NCBI RefSeq assembly: GCF_002127325.2
Contig: NC_035435.2
Span: forward strand, 130,975,788 to 131,039,787
Source of the DNA: Helianthus annuus
Lineage: Eukaryota; Streptophyta; Magnoliopsida; Asterales; Asteraceae
DNA length: 64,000 nucleotides
Direction: 5' to 3'
Made by a program: the position numbers and the translations under genes. Under the pieces are notes generated by a model, which was not told where the DNA came from, searched no databases, and saw only the letters and a program-made list of their open reading frames with translations. The first letter of the stretch is position 1. Every line of letters starts with the position of its first letter. Below are positions 34,985 through 45,687 of the stretch, one piece after another.

Positions 34985-36805
34985 CTACAGCGCATAACTC
35001 ATTAGTGCAAGACGGAAGGTGCAGCACCGATAAACACATGAGAGATTATTTGTACCAAGGCTACATCGTCGAGCCTCATATAATAGAAGGAATGCCTAAA
35101 AACATGAAAGATTAAGAGGTATAGGCTTTCAGATTATGTTGATCGCCATTAGACATATATTTGAAAATGATTGCATTGTTATATTAATTATTTACTTTTA
35201 TCATTATCTGGTTGTTGTAATCTCTCTATATAGAGAGATTCGTAGAATCTATTCTATGCTATATTGCCAAAAGCGCACTAGGCGAGCGCCAGCGCAGCAT
35301 AGGGAAAGCGCCTTGCCTGGATACGCGCAGTTTCAGGCAATCAGGCCCGTTTTCTGGGCAAGTTCCAGACAAAAATCGTGTGAATCTGTCTAAAACACAC
35401 TAAACAAGCTTGAAAACAACCTAAAACAGCCCAAACTAGCACTAAAAAATCCTGAAACATGTCCAAAGAAAGGTATCTTTATATTATGTGCTTAAACAGA
35501 CCCTCGATTTTTATTGCACCTTGCAACTAAATAAAAAACACAGTATCATTCTTTCTAACAACAAATAAAAAATACCCAGAAAATCAAAAGATTATATAAC
35601 CAACACGAATTGGGCCTAAGCTTTCTCTATATTCGTGTTGTTTTAAATATCCAGCATCATTTGACATGAACTTCATGTTGATAACCGATACATATTAAAA
35701 ACGGGTCAACCCGAACATTTTTTTTTGGGTCTAAATGTAGAACCCGAACTCGACCCATATTATTGTCCGTGTCAAAGATTTACAACGGGTCAACCCGAAC
35801 ATGGCCGCTTTTTAAATTGGGCATGTTTGGGTAGTGTCAATAATTGCTGCCCATACTAAAGCACAGTAACAAATATTTTGCAAGCATGAGAGTGTCAAAG
35901 CTAATCTCATAAGTTTTAAACCACTTGAAAAAAAACAACAGATACATTATAGCAACTCTTCAGCCTCTTTGCCTTGTATCAAATATAAAAAAGAGTTAAT
36001 TACACAGATGGACCCTATGGTTTATGGCTAGTTTCACCTTTGTGTACTAACTTTTCTTTAACAGGCTTAGGTTTTATGGTTTCAATTTTGTAATAGCTTT
36101 GGTACTAACACCAAAATTAGTTAATTTTATCAATATAATGACTAAAATACCCGTCCATTTTTTTTAATTTTATCAATATAACACCTTTGGTACTAACACC
36201 TAATTTTATTTAAGTTTAAATCAAATTTACAAATTCTGTTTATTTTTAAATACACGGTCTACTAAAAAAACATGTGACGTAATAAGCTAGGTGTCAAAAT
36301 GGTTAAATTATAGGAAAAAGTTTTAAATACACAATATTTTTTTTATATAATTAGTTTAAAAAAATACTGGTAACTAATCGATTTTATGTTAACTAAGAGA
36401 TATAATAAAAAAATAAAAATAAAAAAAATAAATAAATTTTGTAAAATTGATTTAAAGTTAAATAAAATTAGGTTTTAGTACCAAAGTGTTACATTGATAA
36501 AATTAAAAAAAAATGGAAGGATATTTTAGTCATTATATTGATAAAATTAACTAAGATATTAGGTGTTACAAAATTAAAACCATAAAAATTAAACATGTTA
36601 AAAAAGTTAGTACCTAAAGTGAAACTAGCTATAAACCGTAGGGTCCATTTGTGTAATTAACTCTATAAAAAAATATCATTATACTTCATAACTATAAATC
36701 AGAAAGAAAAAAACAAAACATAAAACTTTACTAATAACTAAGGTTAAGCTACCTTTTATAATAAAATAAAAAAATTAGAGGTGCAATTAAAGAATAAAAA
36801 CGAAC
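34985..36805 (-). other. Large intron of the unknown gene, hosting repeats
   Basis: A 1.8-kb GT-AG intron on the minus strand (donor GT at 36805-36804, acceptor AG at 34986-34985). It contains a complete Mutator-type MITE (35993-36663) and a worn AACCCGAAC-rich repeat (35690-35830). The pseudogene counterpart intron is only about 270 bp, so much of this length is probably inserted DNA. Confidence 0.7.
35993..36663. mobile_element. Mutator-type MITE with long terminal inverted repeats, TSD TATAAAAAA
   Basis: The element begins GAGTTAATTACACAGATGG and ends in the near-complement (CCATTTGTGTAATTAACTC). The inverted arms extend about 220 bp each. A perfect 9-bp duplication TATAAAAAA flanks it (35984-35992 and 36664-36672), as expected for Mutator-like elements. 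No coding capacity, so it is non-autonomous. Confidence 0.9.
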
Positions 36806-37079
36806 CGGGAATGTGTTTGAAGCCTTCACAGACGGCGTATTTGCCGGCGTTCTTTGCAAGTGTGGTGGTAAAAAGGCCGATCTGAGCTCGTTTTTCATCA
36901 TCGGGCCAGTACTGAGGCAGCTTCTCGATGCCATCGACTCGGACCACTTGATCGATCTTAGTGACGGCGGCGTAAGTGTAACTGCAAGCTGCACTGCCTG
37001 CATGTTTCACCGTTGACAGGCTTGGTGTGATCCCCTTGATCAGATCGCCGGTGTAGTATACGGCGTCCCAAAACCCCAT
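36806..37079 (-). CDS. Plant protein of unknown function (192 aa), exon 1
   Basis: ATG at 37079-37077 (minus) begins MGFWDAVYYTGDLIKG. An in-frame ATG further upstream would add about 23 residues, but the MGFWD start looks like a natural N-terminus. The exon encodes KIDQVVRVDGIEKLPQYWP and LAKNAGKYAVCEGFKHIPG, ending after the first base of a Gly codon at 36806, followed by GT. Exons 1 and 2 together give 579 bp, an exact frame. No signal peptide or clear membrane helix. The conserved aromatic/Lys-rich motifs suggest a conserved plant family, but I cannot name it. Confidence 0.75.
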
Positions 37080-37418
37080 TTCTTTCGATGGTTTGTGTGC
37101 TTGTGTTGTACCAAAAAGTAAAGGCACTCTACAGTCTTGTCGATACAAATAGCAACTAATAATTGTTTACCACTAGTTAATGACACCGCCCGCGTTGCGG
37201 GGCGATAGCCGAATAATTCTCAATCAATTAAAAAACACTATTATAGTTTTCTTAGGGAAAAAAAATTAAAACAATGACAAGACCGTAGTTCTGAGCTCAG
37301 GGCAAAACTGTAGTTTGTAAGGATTAATGAGCGAGTTTTAGGAAGCTCTTTGACATGGAAAAAATTAAATCCAGTCAACTAATAAAAAAACACTTTTATA
37401 GTTTTGCTAAAAAACTAA
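37080..37418. other. Upstream region of the unknown gene
   Basis: No gene. CCCGCGTTGCGGGGCG at about 37190 resembles the GCGTTGCGGCGGGG edge of the tandem repeat at 23676, a common intergenic plant repeat terminus. Confidence 0.4.
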
Positions 37419-37643
37419 GGGGCTGTTTGGTAGCCTCTTAATGACCATTCAGATGCTACCTCTTAATGGTTTAAAACCTCTGAATGAATAACAGGCAACC
37501 TCAAGTCTGAATGGTTAAGAGGTAATCTCTGAATGGTAAATCATCACATGTCACATTCTTCTACCTTCTCATTGGTAAAATTCTTAATGGTTCCATTAAG
37601 AGGTAGCCTCTTAATGACCATTCAGAGGCTACCAAACAGCCCC
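37419..37643. mobile_element. Tourist-like (PIF/Harbinger) MITE, TSD TAA
   Basis: 225 bp with inverted ends GGGGCTGTTTGGTAGCCTCT / AGAGGCTACCAAACAGCCCC and a TAA duplication on both sides (37416-37418 and 37644-37646). No coding capacity. Ends and TSD are typical of Tourist elements. Confidence 0.88.
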
Positions 37644-38215
37644 TAAAACGATAGCAATACTGTAATTTGAACTGAGGGCAATGTTGTATTTGTTGACTTG
37701 GGTAAAATCGTAATTTGGCAAAAGTTAAAGTGATGGCAATACTATAAATTTGAACCAGAGACAAAATCGTAATATAACTTTGCACTAAGGACAAAATCGT
37801 AATTTTAAGCTGGGGACAAAACTATATTTTTAATTTGAGTTGGGGCAAAATCAAAATTTAGAACTGAGGGCAAATTCGTAATTTTGAATAGGGGGCAAAA
37901 GCATAGTTTTATTTTGAACCGGGTAAAAACATAATTTTAAACTGAAGGCGAAATCATAATTTTTGAAACGGAGCGAAAATGCAAAGTCGTCATTTTTAGT
38001 TTGGGGCAAAAGCAAAAATTATTTTGAACTGGGGCCAAAATTGTAATTGTAATATGGGGATAAAATCATAATTTTGAACCGAGGGCAAAACCGTAATTTT
38101 GAGCGAGTGATAAAAACATAATTTTATTTTGAGCTGTAGGCAAAAACGTAATTTTAGTTTAAATTAAGGACAAAACCGTAATTTAAAACGAATATAAAAC
38201 AATAAAACTGTTGGT
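37644..38215. repeat. Degenerate tandem array of a ~30-bp GGGCAAAATCGTAATTTTGA unit
   Basis: From about 37660 the phrase ggGCAAAAtCGTAATTTtgAactg recurs about 17 times with heavy variation. The same style is seen before the MITE at 37280-37320, so the Tourist element probably inserted into the array. It ends near CACGCAGCTGCGTG (38232-38245), a palindrome. Confidence 0.75.
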
Positions 38216-38284
38216 CCAATAGGGAAGTGCCACGCAGCTGCGTGACACTATTCCCCCACTTCGTTTTTGTATATGTAGAGAATT

Positions 38285-38315
<31 letters not shown>

Positions 38316-38329
38316 GAACTGTAATTGTT

Positions 38330-38582
38330 TACCGTTAGTGCATTCCAAAACTGCCAACCTAGTGGTATTTTGAGGGTGGGATAAGGCTTATGACCATTAG
38401 GTCATGGGTTCGATTTCCACAAAGAGGGTTTTCCCAGATTTATTGGGTTTCCTCCTGAATTGGTGTATAGGCATTATTGCCTAGTGGGGATGGATATGAT
38501 CGGGTGGTTCTGCTGGTGGCGCGATGATACTCTAGTGGTCCGTCAGTGATCCAAAATTTGTCGTTCAAAAAAAAAAAAAAAA
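38330..38582 (+). mobile_element. tRNA-derived SINE, plus strand
   Basis: A-box-like AACCTAGTGGTATTTTG (about 38357) and B-box GGGTTCGATTTCC (38406-38418) are about 50 bp apart, and the 3' end is an A-run at about 38567-38582. The upstream T-run at 38287-38315 is not part of it by this reading. Family not assigned. Confidence 0.72.
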
Positions 38583-39400
38583 GAAACATATAAGAGTAAA
38601 TTACACTTTTCGTCTTGTATCAAATTGCAGTAGATAACCTTTAACTTCAATAATTACAGTCACAGTTCTTTATTTGGAAAAATCATTACACCTTTCGTCA
38701 TTTACCACTAACTAAGTTAAAAATTTAAGTTATGTCTGATCATATGACATGACTTACACATGAGGGTAGATCGGTAATTTTACTCATTTAATTAAAAAAA
38801 TAAAGAGTAAACTACAATTTTACCCCCTGGGGTTAGAGCCAATTGGCACCCTGACATCCTTCCAGGGAAATTTCGCAACTCTGATCCCCCAATGAGAAAC
38901 CTTGCAATATTACCCCCTGCCGTTAAAGAACTTAACAGTTCTATTAAATGGTATGTAAAATGACTATATTACCCTTTCTTATTACCCCCTATGATTTGTT
39001 CTACTCTGCAATATTACCCCCGGTGTAAAATGATTATATTACCCTTTCTTGTTACCCCCTATGGTTTTCTGTACTCTGCAATATTAACCCCCAGTGTTAT
39101 AGATTTCTTGCAAACATTACCCCTGCAGGAAAAAAACCTTCCCCGCCTAAAAACCTGCTGCAAAACACATATATGAAAACACATATATCAAAGTAACCTG
39201 CTGCAAATTGTTGCCTGTTTGTTGAGGTAGAATATTTACAAAGCCTTTCTAAACAATAGATTATGTACACACTAATCATCAACAACAATAGATTAACTAG
39301 ACATGACAATCATCATCTCACCAAATGATCAGTTTCTACCTTTCTAAACAATAGATTATGTACAAACATCAGTCTCCACCAGATTTGATCATCTTGTTAG
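38583..39400. repeat. Non-coding DNA with a duplicated TTACCCCCTATG segment
   Basis: Two near-copies of about 60 bp (ATATTACCCTTTCTTRTTACCCCCTATGR) start near 38968 and 39028. The wording ACTACAATTTTACCCCC is typical of plant MITE ends. A TTTCTAAACAATAGATTATGTACA phrase also occurs twice (39243 and 39341). No gene. Confidence 0.6.
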
Positions 39401-39419
39401 TCAAATGATCAATTTCTAC

Positions 39420-39660
39420 CATGTTTTGCATTATCAAATGCAATGCAATAATCCAAACAAGCTAACCTGCTGCAAATGATGCAATGCAATAATCCAAACA
39501 AGCTAACCTGCTGCAAACTGATGCAATGCAATAATCCAAACAAGCTAATGATCCAATGATCGAATGATACCAAACATGCAAATGATCCAATGATACCAAA
39601 CATGCAAATGATCCAATGATCCAATTATCCAATTAATGTAGGCTGCAAATGATCCAATTA
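39420..39660. repeat. Short tandem repeats (GCAATGCAATAATCC and ATGATCCA units)
   Basis: The phrase GATGCAATGCAATAATCCAAACAAGCTAA occurs in tandem, followed by repeated ATGATCCAATGATAC units with ACCAAACATGCAA between. The minus-strand reading frames here are only the repeat read through. Confidence 0.7.
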
Positions 39661-39869
39661 ACCAATTTATGTAGGCTGCAAACATTCCCAGTTCTGTATT
39701 ATTAGTTATCATACACATTACCATTATACCAAACATGTAGTTATCAGTTATCAAACATACACATTATACCATTAGAGTTATCATACCATTATATCATTAG
39801 AATTATCATACCATTATACCATTAACCTACAACAACCATATATATTATAACAACCATCCTAGAACCCTT

Positions 39870-40560
39870 AATGTGACCCTAAACGTTCCTTATATACCCC
39901 GTATGCGAGAAACGGACATAGAATACCTTCATAATTATAAAAATCAAATAAAAACAAGTATACAAGGGTCTCGCGGGCCGCGACCCAGACCCTTGTGTCT
40001 TTCGTGGGGTGCGAGCCAGTTGACTTGCACGACACTGCATAGCGCCACGTGGCTGGTGACTCGGCAAGGCTAGGTCAATGACTGGACAAAGCTGTAATCG
40101 ACACACGTCTCCTCGCGGGCCGCGAAGGCCGAAGCCAACCCTTACGTGGGCCGCGACTCGCTGCCGATCAAGCCTATAAATAGGGGCTCAGGCTTCATTT
40201 GCAATTCATTCATTTCTGAAATTCTCTCTCAACTTTCTGATAGTTATTATTATACCCGGGCATAATACCCACTTTAAAGCGAAGCTCTGCCTCGTTACAA
40301 GTATTATAACCCTGCTATTACCCTACACGATCGATTTAGGGCTCCGTAACGCATGTCAAGGCTCTGCCTGACTCAGTCGTTGGAGTTCTGTCTCGTGTTA
40401 CACCCGATTGATCTAGGACTCCGTAATGCATGTCAAGGCTCTGCCTGACTCGGTCATTGGAGTTCTGTCTCGAGTTGTACGGTTAATGTGATTTGGGTTA
40501 TTTTACTAACACGTGTGCATTGTTTAATTTTTATAGATAATAACCGGGAGATTCCCAGGA
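39870..40560 (+). repeat. Probable LTR fragment with GCGGGCCGCG words, TATA box and an internal duplication
   Basis: GCGGGCCGCG occurs at 39973-39982 and 40115-40124, with a variant at about 40146. TATAAATA follows at 40175-40182 and a CT-rich start-site-like stretch after it. Downstream an ~85-bp segment (GGCTCCGTAACGCATGTCAA...) is duplicated at about 40338 and 40423. Layout matches an LTR promoter region like that of copy B. No second LTR or polyprotein is seen, and the edges are uncertain. Confidence 0.5.
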
Positions 40561-41172
40561 AGCTTAAGTTTTATCTAAGTAAACAATGTGAGCACATTCT
40601 CTTTTTATAAACCCTCAATGTGAATACATTCTCTTTTTATAAACCCTTTTTATGAGTACATTCTCTTTTTAAATCTTTTTGTGAGTCAAATTTTTTTTAC
40701 AAAACCTTAAGTTTTAAAATATAATTAACAGTGATTGAGTCTATGTATTCTACAATTACTGCCGGTATGTTGGGGTTTTGTATACAAAATGTGAAAGACG
40801 TTACCATTGGACGACGAGTAGCCAATGAGTAATATGACCCACCAGTAAGAGAGCACCCAGAGTCTGTTCAAACATTGTGTGTATGTGTTTGTACTTGTTC
40901 TCTTCAGATTAATCAAGATAGTGAATCTTTGGTTACTTGTGTTTGTTCTACTTTTCTTTGGTTTGCATACTTACGTGGATTACACACTCGTTAGTGTGTT
41001 ATATAAACAAGGAAGTAGGTTTCTTGATCCTCTAAGTGGACCTACACTTCATAACCCCATTTACTTATATTCCTAACCTAGTTAATGATTTCTCTTATAC
41101 AAACTAACGACAATTGTTTATAAAATTAACGTTTGTTTATAAAATTAATATTCTTAAATTTGTATTTAATTA
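40561..41172. other. Non-coding spacer
   Basis: The phrase ACATTCTCTTTTTATAAACCC recurs about three times at 40593-40670. The remaining DNA has no supported gene; the short frames near 40725-41076 have no recognisable similarity. Confidence 0.45.
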
Positions 41173-41174
41173 AA

Positions 41175-41701
41175 GGCGAATTGGAAATAAATAATCCCAC
41201 CTAACTCAATTTGGCCGATAATAATCCCAAATCAGTTATTGGCCGATAATAATCCGAACTGGTCAATTTTTTTTGTAAAATAGTCCGTAGTTAAAATAGC
41301 TTAAGGGAGTTAAGTTTTTTTTTCCGAATTACAAACCGATGTTTTAGGGCTTTTGATCAAAATGAGGATACGAGTCGATTGATGTAAAACGTACCTCGAA
41401 ATTGTGCTCGAAATGGCTTGATTTTTGTTAATTGGAGTTTAAACACCCGAATTGAAGCACCATTTTCGTGGGTGGGCAGTATTTTGAGGTAAGTTTTACA
41501 TCAATCGACGCGTATCCTCGTTCTGATCAAAAGCCTTAAAACAACGGTTTGTAATTCGGAAAAAAAACTTAACTCTGTTAAGCTATTATAACGCCGGACA
41601 CAAAAAAATTGATTAGTTCGGATTGTTATTGGCCAATAACTGACTTGTGATTATTATCGGCCAAATTGAGTTAGGTGGGATTAATTTTTTTCCAATTTGC
41701 C
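41175..41701. mobile_element. 527-bp hairpin MITE (almost fully inverted-repeat)
   Basis: The left arm starts GGCGAATTGGAAATAAATAA and the right arm is its near-complement ending TTCCAATTTGCC. Complementarity continues inward for about 220 bp (for example GATTGATGTAAAACGTACCTC against GAGGTAAGTTTTACATCAATC), leaving a loop of only about 70-80 bp. Flanks TTAATTAAA and TTAAATTAA are similar but not identical, so a 9-bp target duplication is likely but worn. It has no reading frame. Confidence 0.8.
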
Positions 41702-41839
41702 TTAAATTAATATGGAACATTATTTAAATTAGAAAGATAGTAAAAATTCCAGTTTTATTTATTACACGTAGGATCCGGTTTACAAACGAGTCGGGTTTTC
41801 TAGGATCCCTTTTTGGCGGACGTTACAGCTGAATCAAGT

Positions 41840-42352
41840 GTTAAGATCGTGGTATGATTGTATCAACTCCTATATTCAGAAACATTTTTATGTAAGACTC
41901 AAAAGTGAACTTGCACTCTATTTTAAGAAGGTTAGTAATGATGACACTTATCATTATTTGTTTGTATGTTGATGATATATCTATACTAGCTCATCCAAGA
42001 AATTGCTACTAAACATGATTGATGAACTTGATATGAGTGATCTTGGAAGATTAACATGTTTTTTGATTAGAAATAACATAAACAAAAGATGGTGTGTTTA
42101 TGTCTCAAAAGAAGTATGCAATTGATCTTCTTAAAAAAATTGGTATGTGCAAGTGTAAGGGAACAATTACTCTAATCAGTTGTTGAGAAAAGCTACATGA
42201 GAGTGAGTCTAATGATACAATTGATAGAAGAGTGTTTAGAAGTTTGGTTGGAGGGCTCCTTTATCTACCCACACTAGATGTGAGTTAGCTTTTTTCAGTT
42301 GGGTTCATATTTAGGTACATGCAAAAACCGTCTTCACAATAATTTGATGTTG
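41840..42352 (+). pseudogene. Degenerate Ty1/copia polyprotein, RT part
   Basis: Out-of-frame pieces translate to copia RT motifs: a LRSWYDCINSY-like start, a remnant of the catalytic YVDD region (CMLMIY in the shifted frame, near 41960), MSQKKYAIDLL near 42105, and SLVGGLLYLP near 42245. The coding sequence then stops at the TGTTG target duplicate. It resumes at 59697 after the Athila-like insertion and again at 62419 after the solo LTR. Multiple frameshifts; long dead. It is the oldest layer of this nest. Confidence 0.82.
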
Positions 42353-44095
42353 TGATGTGTGTAAAATGCAACATATAAATTACATCAAATGAGGCATAAA
42401 ACTAACCCTTTTTAGTACTAATGTTGGAAAAAGTGTGCTTTTGTCTTCCTTTTGTATTTTCAGGATCAAATGAGCGTAAATGGACAGAAGAAGCAAAAAT
42501 ACAACTAAATCTAACATAAATACAAGAAAAGGAATAAACGTGGCATGCCCGACCCCTCGACAACATCTTCCCAAGCAAAAACAAGAGATCAGAAGGCTGA
42601 ACATGCCCCGTGCCCAGCGGTCTGCAGAAAAGACAAAGTTGTAGAAGCTTCTATTTCCCAACACGGGGGCGTGCCCAGCTCAACACGGCCGTGGTCAACG
42701 CTAAGATTCGCAGAATCCAAGCAAATCTTGATAGTACAGATACGCTTCTCCACACGGGGCCGTGCCCAGCGAACACGGGGGCGTGGTCAACTAATGCAGA
42801 CAAACTGCAATTAATGAAGAAAGAGAAAGTGGATGGACACGGGGCCGTGCCCAATGGACACGGGGTCGTGTTTGGGCTTCTGTGCAGGCTACAAATAGAG
42901 GTGCTTGGTTCACTTCAAAGGCATCCCTTGGCAAACCATCTCTCTCACACTTCACCCACACTCCACCACCATCACAACACCCTCATCCACCACCATCATC
43001 CATCGTCCATCATAGAGTGTGTGTAGTAGTCTTGGGATCCAAGATTGATAGTAAGAGTTCTTGACAATCAAAGGCCATGTTTGCCTAAGTCTCTTACATC
43101 ACTTGGTGAAGACAAGCATTTAGTGTAATACTTTTGTTTTTTAATCTTTTCACACTTTTTATTTGGTTTTGTATTAATGACTTTAATAACTAGTTTTTAT
43201 GTTGAAGGTGAAACTTCCTTATCATTTGTCCGTGGTGTCTTGGCGTTATTTTACTGTCAATATAAAATAAAAGATTTACACCATTCATATCTGTACGGTC
43301 TATATAGAGATATGTTGGCTACCTGGTCAGGGGTTAAGGGAATGGTTTGGTAAGGTTCTTGCCTTGTTCAGTGTATAGATCTTGCAAGGACCTGGGTCAA
43401 GCTTACTAGGACCTCCTTCAATACCAACTGGTATTGGATGGCGGGGGTTCGAATGGCTTGATCCCCTCATATGTAAACTACTATTAATACATTAACCCGG
43501 CTACTTGGGATTGTATCCCTGCTGACTCAAACCACTTAGCCGAGGGTAACGTCACCTTCAAAAGAGGGGCCTACCACATTACGCATTAATAACTTAATTA
43601 ATTATCTTTCAATAATCCAACCCTTTAGGATTGTATCCTTGCTGACTCAAACTACTGGGTTGAGGGTAACGTCACCTTCAAAAAAGGGGCCTACTACTAT
43701 AACTAAGATAATCTCTTAAAAAGTGCAAAAGTGCGGAAAACATCAAAGGTTACACTAAAGGCGAGTCGGATCCAAGTGATTCATCTTTCTATCTGTTTTT
43801 ATTTTTATTTTTATTTTTATTTTCAGCATTTTTAGTTTTTTTATTTTCATGTTAAAACCTTTTTCCTAAACTTTTGATTTGATTAGACGTTGAGGATAAA
43901 CCGGTATTAAAAGCTCTTGTGTCCTTGGACGACCTCGGTATCTTACCAACGCTATACTACGCTCACGATGGGTGCACTTGCCCATATGTGTGTTTAGTGT
44001 GCTAGAATATCGTGTTTTATAAATTTAAAACTTGACCAAAGTGTTAAAAAGGGCTAAAAATATACATAAAAATATATCACACTTGACACACATCA
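42353..44095 (+). repeat. 5' LTR of the Athila-like element
   Basis: It matches 57925-59691 throughout. It contains CACGGGGCCGTG-type words at about 42602-42860 and a TATA-like TACAAATA at 42890-42897, where the other LTR has TATAAATA. It is about 24 bp shorter, mainly because one palindromic word present in the 3' LTR at about 58192-58212 is missing here near 42620. Confidence 0.93.
42600..42865. promoter_or_regulatory. Paired CACGGGGCCGTG palindromes upstream of the LTR TATA box
   Basis: Words such as CACGGGGCCGTGCCCAG, CACGGGGGCGTG and CACGGGGTCGTG occur as pairs with start-to-start spacing 21-22 bp (near 42661/42683, 42752/42773, 42838/42859), ending about 25 bp before the TATA-like box. 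Position suggests a promoter module; binding proteins are unknown. Confidence 0.6.
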
Positions 44096-44101
44096 AGTTT
44101 T

Positions 44102-44119
44102 TGGTGCCGTTGCCGGGGA
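44102..44119 (+). other. Primer binding site (tRNA-Asp type) of the Athila-like element
   Basis: TGGTGCCGTTGCCGGGGA lies six bases after the LTR. The Athila-type site complementary to tRNA-Asp is TGGCGCCGTTGCCGGGGA (from memory), so one C-to-T difference at a CpG. Confidence 0.8.
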
Positions 44120-44635
44120 CACAAGGATTTTAAGAAAGTTAGGAATCAACGGCCTAATCGTTTTTCTTATTTTTCTGTTTTGTTTAGGATTTTTTTAGAA
44201 TTTTCAGCTTCTGCAGAGCTCAGCACGGGCCGTGCCCGCTGAACACGCCCCGTGCCCAGTCTTTTGTACTAGCAATCCTGTTTTAAGTCAAACAGTAGCT
44301 GAACACGGGGCCGTGCCCAATAAACACGCCCCGTGCCCAAGTATTAGATACTGAAAACAGAACCGTAAGATCCCGCCGGTTGGTAATTTCTGACACAAGC
44401 ATGAGAGATACTGATTTTTTGTTACTTCCGCTCCTCTTATGGTACGTGGTGTCAAATATGTGGAGGAACTCATGAAGATTTAAAATGTTATTTTTTAAAT
44501 TACACTCCCCACTATATAGACCCATTGTTTTTCTGTAGCCTTAAGAGGGGCGAAAGTAAAAATAATCCCTATCTCCCCCTCAAATGCTCTCAATCGCCCC
44601 TTCTAGATGAAATGCTTCTTGAATAATTATTTCAA
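44120..44635. other. Leader of the Athila-like element with two palindrome pairs
   Basis: Paired words lie near 44223/44243 and 44304/44325, the first pair just after TTCTGCAGAG. No reading frame is supported until 44636. Confidence 0.6.
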
Positions 44636-45088
44636 ATGGAAGATCTAATTCTTAATTGGATAAAAGAGCTTAAGATGGATATAACTAATTCATCTCAAGA
44701 CAACACCCAAGGAGAATTATTGAGATCGCATTCGGATAAAAACAACATCGTCGCTCCCGAAATCACCTCTAACTCTGGTGAAGACTTGAGCGATAGTCAT
44801 TCCTGTGTCGATTGTGCCGTGAAGGACTCCCCATCGACTTCCGTCGATGCATACATAGACCTGAGCGATTCGACATACACCTTCTTTAACGAGAGCCCGG
44901 ATAAGGGTTGGACTTGTCCACCTACATTTAGCATAGGAATCACCCTTTCCGATAACCTCTTGCGTTCTCGTCTTAAACTAGGGCAACTAAGGTATCTCAG
45001 GCACTTCGGTGTTGTTCTGTCCAGTAAGGAACCACCCTATCCGGATAAATTCCTTAAGAATAGACAAAACTTCATAAACAGCTTCTAG
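44636..45088 (+). CDS. ORF A of the Athila-like element (150 aa), unknown
   Basis: ATG 44636 opens 150 codons without interruption, ending TAG at 45086-45088. It is acidic in the N-terminal two thirds (MEDLILNWIKELKMD; SGEDLSDSHSC; DLSDSTYTFF) and basic at the C-terminus (RSRLKLGQLRYLRHFG; FLKNRQNFINSF). I see no zinc knuckle, protease or other retroviral domain. The ORF is bordered on both sides by palindrome pairs (44304-44345 and 45090-45115). It might be a remnant of the Gag N-terminal region or a family-specific accessory protein. I do not recognise it. Confidence 0.55.
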   Translation: MEDLILNWIKELKMDITNSSQDNTQGELLRSHSDKNNIVAPEITSNSGEDLSDSHSCVDCAVKDSPSTSVDAYIDLSDSTYTFFNESPDKGWTCPPTFSIGITLSDNLLRSRLKLGQLRYLRHFGVVLSSKEPPYPDKFLKNRQNFINSF

Positions 45089-45687
45089 GCACGGGGCCGT
45101 GTCCAGGTCAGCACATCCCCGTGTCCACCAAAAGATTCTCGTCTGACTTTCGGTCAGAATACGGACAAAAAGTGTCAAAATCTCGTCTGCACACGGGGCC
45201 GTGTCCAGCCGATACGGGGCCGTGTCCAGCATGCTGTCGTTTTCTATAAATGCAGCAAGATTCCTGCACATTTGGACCATTCCAAAGAAAGAGATTTGGT
45301 GGGATCTTCACACATACCATACTAGGTATATTCTAAAGAAGGTTTTCAACAACCATCTTGTCTTTTCTACTTTTGTCCATTGCCTTCTTCTTCATTTTTC
45401 CCTCAACACCTTTATTAAAGCTTAAAACCTCCATGTTTTCAAGCTTTATTGTGATATTTGTTAGATTTTTATTCAAGGAATCTTGTTAAAAATAAGTTTT
45501 ACAACATTGTTTTAAGTTATTTCTGCTTAAAAATGCTTCAAAAGTCAGAAAAATAATTTAAAACTCCAAGATTCCTTGTTCCAAAAATCTGCAGAGAGGT
45601 GAACACGGGGTCGTGCTCAGTGAGCACGGGGCCGTGTTCGAGGTACCGTTACACTAAAATGAACTCTTTTCGGTCTGTTTTCTTAGA
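45089..45687. other. Spacer between ORF A and ORF B with palindrome pairs
   Basis: Palindrome pairs at about 45091/45113, 45192/45213 and 45605/45626, the last preceded by TCTGCAGAG. AT-rich otherwise; no gene. Confidence 0.6.

Noticed and set aside
36749..37148. Single-exon reading of the unknown minus-strand gene, running past 36806 and starting upstream of 37079
   Set aside because: The reading beyond 36806 is intron-like (Phe/Leu-rich), a GT donor lies exactly at the codon split, and exon 2 joins in phase. The MGFWD start is preferred over the upstream extension.
42545..43064. Plus-strand frames of 89, 138 and 60 codons over the palindromic words in the Athila-like LTR
   Set aside because: They are the GC-rich palindrome cluster read through in several frames, overlap each other and lie in an LTR promoter.
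42600..45640. CRISPR-like array
   Set aside because: Evenly spaced palindromic words resemble one superficially, but the words vary, spacers are not unique inserts of fixed length, and the DNA is plant nuclear.
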